In this document: piece by piece, positions 1-5,762 of the stretch
Position numbering within the stretch: the stretch's first letter is position 1
Layout: every line of letters starts with the position of its first letter
Assembly: GCA_001768675.1 (NCBI GenBank)
Contig: MELN01000056.1
Span: 1-7,084 of the forward strand
Direction: 5' to 3'
Length of the DNA stretch: 7,084 nt
Origin: Actinobacteria bacterium RBG_16_64_13
Lineage (GTDB): Bacteria; Actinomycetota; Thermoleophilia; RBG-16-64-13
Program-made: the position numbers and the translations under genes
Notes under the pieces: model-generated
What the model was told of the DNA's origin: nothing
Seen by the model: only the letters and a program-made list of their open reading frames with translations
Database searches by the model: none

Positions 1-356
<356 letters not shown>

Positions 357-381
357 AATACATTACTCCGTCACTATGCAG

Positions 382-418
382 TTTTGAGGGTGCGCGCGTC
401 CGGGATGCGCTTTCAAAG
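382..418 (+). other. Hairpin in 23S-5S spacer, likely rRNA processing stem
   Basis: The 63-nt spacer between 23S and 5S holds no tRNA. Bases 382-394 can pair with 406-418 in an uninterrupted 13-bp helix that includes several G-U pairs, leaving an 11-nt loop (395-405). The helix ends two bases before the inferred 5' end of 5S, where a double-strand-specific RNase could cut the precursor. The pairing is seen in the sequence; the processing role is inference. Confidence 0.5.
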
Positions 419-419
419 T

Positions 420-537
<118 letters not shown>

Positions 538-545
538 TTAGTTTG

Positions 546-577
546 GAGCCCGCCAGTGATGGCGGGCTCTCTTTTTT
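546..577 (+). terminator. Intrinsic terminator of the rRNA operon
   Basis: A perfect 9-bp GC-rich stem, GAGCCCGCC (546-554) with GGCGGGCTC (561-569), encloses the 6-nt loop AGTGAT. It is followed by TC and six T residues (572-577). It lies 8 nt after 5S and separates the rRNA operon from dapA. Confidence 0.93.
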
Positions 578-579
578 GT

Positions 580-607
580 TTGCCTCTGGCGCGGGAGCCC
601 CTATAAT
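580..607 (+). promoter_or_regulatory. Sigma-70-type promoter for dapA
   Basis: A perfect -10 box TATAAT is at 602-607. A -35 candidate TTGCCT (4 of 6 to TTGACA) is at 580-585, with a 16-nt spacer. The predicted transcript start is near 613-615, giving a leader of about 44 nt before the dapA start. The -35 box begins just after the T-tract of the rRNA terminator, so dapA appears to be promoted independently of the rRNA operon. No operator was recognised. Confidence 0.75.
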
Positions 608-657
608 GCCCTAGGCAACAACGATGGCGTCAACCTCCGGAAGATGGGGAGTGTTCA

Positions 658-1566
658 GTGATAGCGAAGGTCGAATGGGGTCTCCGTGGCGTGATAGTCC
701 CTCTGATCACGCCGTTCAAGGACGATCTCAGCGTGGACTACCCCGGCCTGGCCGAGTTGGTCGATTACTGCATCGAAGAAATGGGCTGTGACGGGCTTGT
801 TCCTTGTGGCACCACGGGAGAGTCCACGACACTGTCGCACCAAGAGCACGTGGATGTGATCCGTGCCGTGGTGCGGCAGACACGTGACCGGGTGCCGGTG
901 ATCGCATCGGCGGGTTCCAACTCCACGAGCGAAGCGGTGGCGCTCACGAGACTCGCGGAGGAAGTGGGCGCCCACGCTACCCTGCAGGTCGGCCCGTACT
1001 ACAACAAGCCCACACAGGTGGGTCTGTTCAATCATTTCGTCGCGATCGCAGCGGCGTCAAGACTGCCACTCATCATATACAACATTCCCGGCCGCACCAG
1101 CCGCAACGTCGAGCCACAGACCATCGCCCGCCTCTGGAGCGAAGTGCCGAACGTTGTCGGCCTGAAGGACTGCTCGAACGACCTGCATCAGACCATGTGC
1201 ATCTACCGGTCGACGGACCCCGAGACGTTTAAGATCTACTGCGGCGAAGACATCATGACCCTGAGCCTTCTGTGCCATGGGGGCGCCGGGGCGATCGCCG
1301 CCGTCGCTCATGTGATCGGCCGCGAAGTGAAGGCGATGTGCGAAGCCGTCTGGAGCGGGCGCTTGCCCGAGGCGCGCGATATCCACTATCGCACGATGGA
1401 CATCGTCGACGCGTTGTTCGTCGAGCCCAACCCCACGCCCGTGAAACAGGCGCTTGAGTGGTTGGGTCTGCCGGCAGGCCCACTGCGGCCCCCTCTCGAG
1501 ACCCTGACCGAAGCGGGGCAGTCTGTCCTTCGGGCTGCCATGCAGGCTGGAGGGTGGCTTAGCTAG
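658..1566 (+). CDS. dapA: 4-hydroxy-tetrahydrodipicolinate synthase
   Basis: The enzyme (302 aa; family usually 290-300) condenses pyruvate with aspartate semialdehyde in the cytosol, the first committed step to diaminopimelate and lysine. The fold is a class I aldolase TIM barrel. Visible landmarks are ITPF near 17-20, GTTGE at 51-55 (Thr52/53), PYYNKP at 113-118 (Tyr115), YNIPGR at 141-146 (Tyr141, Arg146), the Schiff-base lysine K170 in VVGLKD, GGAGAI at 208-213 and NPTPVK at 258-263. By alignment from memory to E. coli DapA, the lysine-inhibition residues H53, H56, N80, E84 and Y106 correspond to H61, H64, N88, E92 and Y114, all kept, so lysine feedback inhibition is plausible. The start is GTG, chosen because GGGGAG (646-651) lies 6 nt upstream and the protein then matches the family N-terminus. 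The gene stands alone behind its own promoter. NAL/KDG-aldolase relatives are the main alternative call, but the YNIPGR motif and the retained lysine-site residues favour DapA. Confidence 0.95.
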   Translation: MIAKVEWGLRGVIVPLITPFKDDLSVDYPGLAELVDYCIEEMGCDGLVPCGTTGESTTLSHQEHVDVIRAVVRQTRDRVPVIASAGSNSTSEAVALTRLAEEVGAHATLQVGPYYNKPTQVGLFNHFVAIAAASRLPLIIYNIPGRTSRNVEPQTIARLWSEVPNVVGLKDCSNDLHQTMCIYRSTDPETFKIYCGEDIMTLSLLCHGGAGAIAAVAHVIGREVKAMCEAVWSGRLPEARDIHYRTMDIVDALFVEPNPTPVKQALEWLGLPAGPLRPPLETLTEAGQSVLRAAMQAGGWLS

Positions 1567-1596
1567 CCCCGAGGCTGTTTCGGGTCGTGCCCCGCA

Positions 1597-1624
1597 CCGA
1601 ATGTGGTACCAAAGTCGCATTCGG
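1597..1624 (+). other. Hairpin downstream of dapA
   Basis: CCGAATGTGG (1597-1606) pairs with TCGCATTCGG (1615-1624), giving 10 bp with two G-U pairs around an 8-nt loop. It lies 30 nt after the dapA stop. No T-tract follows, so it is not a standard intrinsic terminator. It could be a weak or T-less terminator, a 3'-end stabiliser, or part of the pilD leader. Confidence 0.4.
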
Positions 1625-1642
1625 GACCAATGGCCTGAGCGC

Positions 1643-1648
1643 TACACT
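1643..1648 (+). promoter_or_regulatory. Possible -10 box for the prepilin peptidase gene
   Basis: GCTACACTCC contains TACACT (1643-1648), a common form of the -10 element in high-GC Gram-positives. No convincing -35 is seen 16-18 nt upstream. If used, transcription would start near 1655 and give a leader of about 75 nt carrying the hairpin at 1668-1700. This is a weak call on one motif only. Confidence 0.3.
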
Positions 1649-1667
1649 CCCCTCCTGCGGCATTGGG

Positions 1668-1700
1668 GGTTTAGGCCCGGCTGCAATAGGCCGATAAACC
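1668..1700 (+). other. Leader hairpin upstream of prepilin peptidase
   Basis: GGTTTA (1668-1673) pairs with TAAACC (1695-1700). Stacked inside it, GGCC (1674-1677) pairs with GGCC (1689-1692), with a GA bulge at 1693-1694 and an 11-nt loop. It ends 18 nt before the GGGGAGG ribosome binding site. I could not match it to a known riboswitch class from memory. Regulation of pilD is possible but unproven. Confidence 0.35.
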
Positions 1701-1718
1701 ACGTAGCGAACACGTTCA

Positions 1719-1725
1719 GGGGAGG
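1719..1725 (+). promoter_or_regulatory. Ribosome binding site fixing the TTG start of prepilin peptidase
   Basis: GGGGAGG ends 4 nt before TTG at 1730. It is the only good Shine-Dalgarno in front of the open frame. The upstream in-frame ATG at 1601 has none and lies inside a hairpin, so the site decides in favour of the TTG start. Confidence 0.75.
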
Positions 1726-1729
1726 ATCG

Positions 1730-2482
1730 TTGGCCTACGTATTGTACGTACTCTCTTTGTTGCTGGGTTTAGTAATCGGCAGCTTCGTGAACGTGGTCAT
1801 ATATCGTCTGCCCCGGCGGGAGTCTCTGGTGCGCCCGGGCTCGCATTGTCCCAACTGCGACGCCCCCGTGCGGTGGTTCGATAACATCCCCGTGGCCAGT
1901 TGGCTGATCCTTCGCGGAAAATGCCGGGCGTGCAGAGACCGGATCTCCGTACGCTATCTGCTTGTCGAGTCCATCACAGCAGCTGCGTTCGTTCTGGCGA
2001 TGTGGCGGTTCGGTTTCGCTTGGCAGCTACTTGTGGCCTGGGCATTCATCACGGCCATGGTGGCGATAGCTTTCATCGACTACGACCATATGCTCATCCC
2101 AAACAAGATCGTGTTGCCGGGGGCTCTCCTCGGACTTGTAGCCTCGATAGCGATCAACCCGCAGCGGTGGTGGGTCTACCTGGCCGGGAGCGCTGGCGCT
2201 GCGGCCTTCATGTTCATGCTCGTAATGATCTGGCCTGGGGGGATGGGACCTGGGGACATCAAGATGGCTCTCTTCATGGGTGCCGTACTTGGGGCATACG
2301 TCATCGTCGCCCTTTTTGCGGCCTTCCTTCTCGGTAGCGTCGCCGGTCTCTACCTTATGGTCGTGCAGAAGCGGTCTCGCAAGACAAGAGTCCCATTTGG
2401 GCCGTACCTGGCCTTGGGAGCAGTGCTTGCGGTGTTCGTCGGGGAGAGCATATTGCGGTGGTATACGGGCACCTGGAGCTAG
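1730..2482 (+). CDS. pilD: Prepilin peptidase / N-methyltransferase (A24 family)
   Basis: This is a membrane aspartic protease that cleaves the leader of type IV prepilins on the cytoplasmic side and, in full-length members like this, N-methylates the new N-terminus. It has 250 aa from the TTG start (family about 230-290). The N-terminal helix carries GSFVNVVIYRLP at 17-28. Two zinc-type cysteine pairs follow, C40/C43 (CPNC) and C65/C68 (CRAC), which mark the methyltransferase-type N-domain. The catalytic aspartates lie in FIDYDHMLIP (D117/D119) and in the GxGD motif GPGDIK (D176). About seven to eight hydrophobic segments fill 83-212, and FGPYLALGA near 223-231 is the usual C-terminal motif. 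An alternative ATG at 1601 would add 43 polar, non-family residues and is not supported. The gene is the first of the pilus block but is separated from pilM by 143 nt. Confidence 0.94.
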   Translation: MAYVLYVLSLLLGLVIGSFVNVVIYRLPRRESLVRPGSHCPNCDAPVRWFDNIPVASWLILRGKCRACRDRISVRYLLVESITAAAFVLAMWRFGFAWQLLVAWAFITAMVAIAFIDYDHMLIPNKIVLPGALLGLVASIAINPQRWWVYLAGSAGAAAFMFMLVMIWPGGMGPGDIKMALFMGAVLGAYVIVALFAAFLLGSVAGLYLMVVQKRSRKTRVPFGPYLALGAVLAVFVGESILRWYTGTWS

Positions 2483-2513
2483 ACAGGGGATTGGGGCCGC
2501 ACCTTGAACTATA

Positions 2514-2541
2514 TGGAGATGGTCAATCCTCGTGCTACAGT
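2514..2541 (+). promoter_or_regulatory. Possible promoter in the pilD-pilM gap
   Basis: The 143-nt gap 2483-2625 has no terminator-like hairpin with a T-tract. The best promoter candidate is TGGAGA (2514-2519, 4 of 6) with TACAGT (2536-2541, 4 of 6) at a 16-nt spacer. The gap also holds TTGAAC twice (2504-2509 and 2541-2546), CCGAT twice (2557 and 2573) and the palindrome CACGTG (2567-2572), which could be regulator sites. Both boxes are weak, so the call is tentative. Confidence 0.33.
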
Positions 2542-2625
2542 TGAACGTGAGAACGGCCGATACTGTCACGTGCCGATCGCGCAGGGGACGGTGTGTGGAT
2601 ATGAAGGCTGGATCGAGGTGAGTGT

Positions 2626-3735
2626 GTGGCGCTAGGCCTATTTCAGTCGGGGCAGCTAGCCCTTGATATCGGTGGATCGAGTCTTGTCGGCCTTGAGGTG
2701 ATTGGAAGCTCTGGCCGGCTGAGGCTTCGCGGCTGCTACGAATGGCCTCTTACCGAGGGGCTGGTCGCCGATGGAGAAATCGTGGACGTAGACCTGCTGG
2801 CGCGGGAGTTGAAGGCTTTCGCCAATCAGCACAAGCTCCGCGGACGTCCTGTCCAACTCGCCCTGAGCAATCAGAAAGTCATCGTCCGCAACATCGACAT
2901 GCCAGAGATGACGGAGGACGAACTGCGGGGAGCCATCGAATTCCAGGCGCAAGACTATATCCCGATACCTGTTGATGAGGCCGTGCTCGACTTCCAGGTT
3001 ATCGGCAGATACGTAAACCCGGAGGGCGTTTCTCGCCAGCAGGTGGTTCTGGTCGCGGCGCAAAAGGCAATGGTCTCGATGTTCTCGGCTGCCATCAAGG
3101 CGGCGGGAATGAAAGTAGCCGGCATTGACGTCTCGAGCATGGCGCTGGTAAGGGCGCTCGTCCCTCCACGCCCGTTTCTTGCCGACGCATCTCAACCCGG
3201 GGTCTGCCGGGCCATCGCGGACATCTCGTCCTCCGTCTCGACCCTTGTGGTGACGGTCGAAGGCGTGCTCAAGTTCACCAGGATCGTCAACTTCTCCAGC
3301 GATCGGTTCGCCCATGTGGTGAGCGAGCACCGCGGGATTCCCATGGAGGATGCGCATGTGATGGTCCAGCGGGTCGGACTTCCCGGTCCTCTGCCCGCTG
3401 ATGATGGCCTGTATTCCGATGACGTTGTGGCCCAGACCCAGCAAAGATTGGGAGAGGTGGCCTCGGAACTGAGCGAGGAGATCCGGCGCTCCCTACACTA
3501 CTATCAAGGCCAAGAGCTGGCGGCACCGGTGACTGAAGTGATTCTGAGCGGCCGAGGAGCTCTAGTACGGAATCTGGATGCTCATCTCACAGAAGCCCTG
3601 AGCATGCCGGTCAGCATTGGCAACCCGATGATCCACATCGCGGAGAATGCCTCGGGGGTTCCCGACGCCGATCTGGCTTTCATGGCGCCTTACCTAGCGG
3701 TGGCCGTCGGCCTGGCCCTCCCTGAGGAGGAGTGA
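2626..3735 (+). CDS. pilM: Type IV pilus assembly protein PilM (actin-like ATPase)
   Basis: PilM is a cytoplasmic FtsA/actin-like protein that binds the N-terminal tail of PilN and links the PilNO complex to the pilus motor. The product is 369 aa (family about 350-380). It shows the phosphate-1 motif LALDIGGSS at 11-19. The PilM signature runs over 91-121, with DMPEMTEDEL, EFQAQDYIPIP and VDEAVLDFQ. VLVAAQK is at 141-147, the phosphate-2 region ADISSS at 198-203, EIRRSLHYYQ at 285-294 and the adenosine-type motif ILSGRGA at 306-312. Phosphate-2 and adenosine motifs normally read DIG and SGGGA, so two loop positions are altered here. The start is GTG behind GAGGTGA (2615-2621, 4 nt spacer), giving an N-terminus of the right length. 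It leads a packed pilM-pilN-pilO cluster, with 1 nt between its stop and pilN. Confidence 0.95.
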   Translation: MALGLFQSGQLALDIGGSSLVGLEVIGSSGRLRLRGCYEWPLTEGLVADGEIVDVDLLARELKAFANQHKLRGRPVQLALSNQKVIVRNIDMPEMTEDELRGAIEFQAQDYIPIPVDEAVLDFQVIGRYVNPEGVSRQQVVLVAAQKAMVSMFSAAIKAAGMKVAGIDVSSMALVRALVPPRPFLADASQPGVCRAIADISSSVSTLVVTVEGVLKFTRIVNFSSDRFAHVVSEHRGIPMEDAHVMVQRVGLPGPLPADDGLYSDDVVAQTQQRLGEVASELSEEIRRSLHYYQGQELAAPVTEVILSGRGALVRNLDAHLTEALSMPVSIGNPMIHIAENASGVPDADLAFMAPYLAVAVGLALPEEE

Positions 3736-3736
3736 C

Positions 3737-4381
3737 ATGGCAAGGCGCATAAACCTCGTTCCCCCGACCGAGCGCGCGCGCACCGCGACGAACGTGGGCA
3801 TGCTTGGCTTCGTGGCCGCGGTCATCGTCGTGCTGTTCGCTCTTGGCTTTGGCTACTACATGCTCAACAACAGACTCAGCGACCGCGAACAGGAGCTCGC
3901 CGACGTGGAACAGCAGACCCGGCTCCTGCAAACGCAGGTCGCTGCTCTGAGCCAATACGAGCGCCTAGCCAGCCAGCGCGCATCAACAGAGCAGGTTGTC
4001 CAAGGGGTCTACTCACAGCGGACCCTTGTGGCCGACATCTTGAACGAGCTGAGCTTGGTCGTGCCGGAGAACGTGTGGTTCGAGAGCATGCAGTTGACGA
4101 CGGCAGATCCGCGGGCGGCAAACGTAGACGATGCTCCGTCAGACAACGCGATCAGCCTTGAAGGCAACACCTATAGTTTCGAGAACGTCGCGCAGCTGCT
4201 GGTGAGGCTGCAACTGATCCCAGCCTTGTCGAATATCGATCTAGCCCAGGCGGGGTTGCCTGTCGGCGCCGTGGACCCGACCAAAGACGTGAAAGGCTTC
4301 TCGATCGGGGCCAGAGTGAACAACACGCAAGCCCCCGACACTCCCCTGCCGGTCAGCCAGGTGGAGGTAGAAGGCCTATGA
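3737..4381 (+). CDS. pilN: Type IV pilus inner-membrane protein PilN
   Basis: PilN is a bitopic membrane protein that pairs with PilO to form the alignment complex, and its cytoplasmic tail is held by PilM. The 214-aa product (family about 180-220) begins with the PilM-binding motif RINLVPP at 4-10. One membrane helix lies at about 20-43. A heptad-like helix follows at about 44-82, rich in Glu/Gln/Leu, and the C-terminal ferredoxin-like domain covers about 95-195, with the family pattern ILNELSLVVPENVWFESMQL split across 101-120. The start ATG follows GAGGAGG (3724-3730, 6 nt spacer), a site inside the end of pilM, so the two are likely translated in step. The stop overlaps the pilO start by 4 nt. 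The last 20 residues are polar and Pro-rich and of no clear role. Confidence 0.93.
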   Translation: MARRINLVPPTERARTATNVGMLGFVAAVIVVLFALGFGYYMLNNRLSDREQELADVEQQTRLLQTQVAALSQYERLASQRASTEQVVQGVYSQRTLVADILNELSLVVPENVWFESMQLTTADPRAANVDDAPSDNAISLEGNTYSFENVAQLLVRLQLIPALSNIDLAQAGLPVGAVDPTKDVKGFSIGARVNNTQAPDTPLPVSQVEVEGL

Positions 4382-5037
4382 GTCGCAAGGTGCGGATGGG
4401 CTTGATGGCGGCTGCTCTGGTTGTGTTCATCGCGCTGTGTTGGTTCTTCCTTCTCAGCCCTATCCGGGGGAAGATCGCCGATACCGACTCTGCCATCGAG
4501 GCAGAGCGCAACTCTCTCTCGAAGGCTCAGGTCGCTCTGGCGCAGGCCGAATCCACACGAGAAGAGGGAAAGAGAAACCAGGCGCGACTGCTGGAACTTG
4601 GCAAGATGGTTCCTCCGACCGAGGAGCTGCCCAGCCTGCTTCTGCAGATTCAGGACCTCGCGGACCAATCGGGTATCGACTTCATCGCGGTGACGCCAGG
4701 GGATCCAACGTCTGAGGATGAGACCGCCACATACTTGATTATCCCGTTGGATCTAGACTTCTCCGGCACGTTCTTCGATGTAAGCGATTTTATTTACAGG
4801 GCAGAGCAGATGGTGGCAGGTCCGGGCCGCTTGCTCGCGATGAAATCGCTCGAGTTGTCGCTTGCCGGTGAGACGGGCGCGAGCGCGTCGCCCGGGGTGA
4901 GCCCGCAACTTGAGGTTTCGATCAGGTTGTACGCCTTTGTCGTGAGTGGCGGCAGCGGGGGGTTACCGCCTTCCGGTTCGAACGGTTCGAGCGGCTCGAG
5001 TTCGTCGTCGACTGAGACCACCGAGGCAACGCCCTAG
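4378..5037 (+). CDS. pilO: Type IV pilus inner-membrane protein PilO
   Basis: PilO is the partner of PilN in the membrane complex. It is 219 aa (family about 180-220), with a short basic N-tail, one membrane helix at about 7-27, a coiled-coil helix at about 32-75 and a C-terminal ferredoxin-like domain at about 80-190. The stretch VPPTEELPSLLLQIQDLA at 78-95 followed by SGIDF is the typical PilO signature. Residues 191-219 form a Gly/Ser/Thr tail not found in standard PilO, probably disordered and outside the membrane. The ATG shares ATGA with the pilN stop, and GGAGGT (4363-4368) lies 9 nt upstream, so translational coupling is likely. Translation ends at two stop codons in a row (5035-5040). 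Confidence 0.92.
   Translation: MSRKVRMGLMAAALVVFIALCWFFLLSPIRGKIADTDSAIEAERNSLSKAQVALAQAESTREEGKRNQARLLELGKMVPPTEELPSLLLQIQDLADQSGIDFIAVTPGDPTSEDETATYLIIPLDLDFSGTFFDVSDFIYRAEQMVAGPGRLLAMKSLELSLAGETGASASPGVSPQLEVSIRLYAFVVSGGSGGLPPSGSNGSSGSSSSSTETTEATP
4948..5034 (+). repeat. Low-complexity Ser/Gly/Thr-coding tail of pilO
   Basis: The last 29 codons of pilO encode mostly Gly, Ser and Thr. At the DNA level they show runs of TTCGAACGG-like and TCG-type triplets (around 4975-5010). It is coding and in frame. Such tracts are prone to length change and likely give a flexible extracytoplasmic tail. Confidence 0.6.
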
Positions 5038-5050
5038 TAGGCGGCCAGTA

Positions 5051-5054
5051 GGAG
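5051..5054 (+). promoter_or_regulatory. Ribosome binding site of the PilP-like gene (start ambiguous)
   Basis: GGAG at 5051-5054 is followed by CAC, then ATG (5058) and GTG (5061) as consecutive in-frame codons. The spacing is 3 nt to ATG, which is short, and 6 nt to GTG, which is better. The true start may be the GTG, changing the protein by one residue only. Confidence 0.5.
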
Positions 5055-5057
5055 CAC

Positions 5058-5684
5058 ATGGTGAAGAACAGGTCATATCGATCGGGCTATGTCGCTTTCT
5101 TGTTGGTGGTGGGATTCGCTTTGGTCGGGGCCGGGTGTTTTGGGGGAGACGGCAGTGCCCCCACGACGGAGTCGACGCTGGCCAACAGCGGTGCGACTCC
5201 GGTGACGACCTCTACTACCTTGCCGGGTGGTTCGGCGATGGCATCCAACGAAGCCCTCTCTACTTTCCGGAGTAAGGACCCCTTCATCCCGCAGGCGGTT
5301 GTCACCACAGAGGAGCCTTCGGGCAGCACGAGTACGACAGAGGGCGGTGGTCCCACCACCACCTTCAGGCCGGGGGGTTCGACGACTACGACAGGAGGCG
5401 GAGGCGGCGGCACGACCAGCACGGCGTCCACGAGCACCACGTCTACCACCGCAGCGCATCTCCACACTCTGAAAGTGCTTGCAATCGGTCAAGTAGGAGG
5501 CAAGCCGGCCGTTACGTTCCAGGTGGACGGGAGCGTCTACAAAGACAAGCGGATCGGCGACGTTGTTTCCACGAACTGGGGCCAGATCAAGATTCTCGAT
5601 ATCAGTACTTCCTCCAAGGTGGTTACGCTCCTCCAGGGCAGCGAAACGCTGGTCCTCACTGTGGGGCAGACCGTATTCGAGTGA
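5058..5684 (+). CDS. PilP-like lipoprotein with long Thr/Ser-rich tether
   Basis: The product is 208 aa and completes the pilMNO set. Residues 1-27 form a lipoprotein signal: a basic start, a hydrophobic core at about 11-24, then GAGC with the lipidated Cys at 27. The -3 residue is Gly, allowed but not typical. Residues 28-133 are a low-complexity Thr/Ser/Gly/Pro tether, broken only by a short patch FRSKDPFIPQ (70-79) that resembles the DPF motif of PilP proteins. The C-terminal 134-208 looks like a small beta domain. Its pattern (VYKDKRIGDVV at 160-170, then GQIKILDI at 175-182) recalls the VGDxIG...GxIxxI pattern of PilP/GspC-type domains. In diderms PilP is a lipoprotein that links PilNO to the secretin PilQ. 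Here the partner is unknown. Position and motifs support a PilP role; overall similarity appears low, so no gene symbol is given. Confidence 0.72.
   Translation: MVKNRSYRSGYVAFLLVVGFALVGAGCFGGDGSAPTTESTLANSGATPVTTSTTLPGGSAMASNEALSTFRSKDPFIPQAVVTTEEPSGSTSTTEGGGPTTTFRPGGSTTTTGGGGGGTTSTASTSTTSTTAAHLHTLKVLAIGQVGGKPAVTFQVDGSVYKDKRIGDVVSTNWGQIKILDISTSSKVVTLLQGSETLVLTVGQTVFE
5310..5456 (+). repeat. Low-complexity Thr/Gly/Ser-coding tract in PilP-like gene
   Basis: Codons 85-133 are almost only Thr, Ser, Gly, Pro and Ala. They include a six-Gly run (113-118, GGAGGCGG-type DNA at 5394-5411) and several ACC/ACG runs. The reverse strand is open here as a Pro/Val-rich shadow frame, which is a by-product of the composition. 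The tract is a candidate for replication slippage and for O-glycosylation of the exported protein; both are inference. Confidence 0.7.
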
Positions 5685-5716
5685 CCTCGTTCACACGGTC
5701 GGTGACTCTCGTTAGT

Positions 5717-5748
5717 AGCGATGTGGCGGCGCCGTGGGCGCCGTCGCT
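5717..5748 (+). other. Strong GC hairpin just upstream of aroC
   Basis: CGGCGCC (5727-5733) pairs with GGCGCCG (5737-5743) around a GTG loop. The stem is continued by AGCGA (5717-5721) with TCGCT (5744-5748) across a 5-nt bulge (5722-5726). It ends 2 nt before the aroC ribosome binding site. No T-tract follows, so an intrinsic terminator is unlikely. An RNA processing or stability role between the pil and aro parts of one transcript, or control of aroC translation, is possible. Confidence 0.5.
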
Positions 5749-5750
5749 GT

Positions 5751-5757
5751 AAGGAGG
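5751..5757 (+). promoter_or_regulatory. Ribosome binding site fixing the aroC start
   Basis: AAGGAGG is a near-perfect Shine-Dalgarno lying 5 nt before ATG at 5763. An in-frame ATG at 5721 would add 14 Arg-rich residues encoded by the hairpin and has no ribosome binding site, so 5763 is preferred. Confidence 0.88.
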
Positions 5758-5762
5758 GGTCG

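Noticed and set aside
357..419. tRNA gene in the 23S-5S spacer
   Set aside because: The spacer is only 63 nt and has no cloverleaf or TTCGA-type T-loop.
1568..1584. CCCGA/TCGGG as a dapA terminator
   Set aside because: The stem is only 5 bp, with a 7-nt loop and no T-tract.
1708..1717. GAACACGTTC resembling a LexA (SOS) box
   Set aside because: The LexA consensus needs four bases between GAAC and GTTC. Here there are only two, and prepilin peptidase is not an SOS gene.
1668..1725. Cyclic-di-GMP (GEMM-I) riboswitch before the pilus gene
   Set aside because: The conserved GEMM-I core segments, such as ACGCAAAGCC, are not present. Only a simple hairpin can be seen.
1601..1729. N-terminal extension of the prepilin peptidase from ATG 1601
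   Set aside because: There is no ribosome binding site. The start codon lies inside a hairpin, the 43 added residues do not look like the family, and TTG 1730 has GGGGAGG in front.
2601..2621. Six-codon leader ORF (MKAGSR) just before pilM
   Set aside because: Its only upstream purine run (2584-2588) is 12 nt away, and ORFs this short are common by chance.
5087..5467. Reverse-strand frame rich in Pro and Val opposite the PilP-like gene
   Set aside because: It is the mirror of the Thr/Gly codon tract. It has no ribosome binding site or recognisable domain, and the forward gene explains the region.
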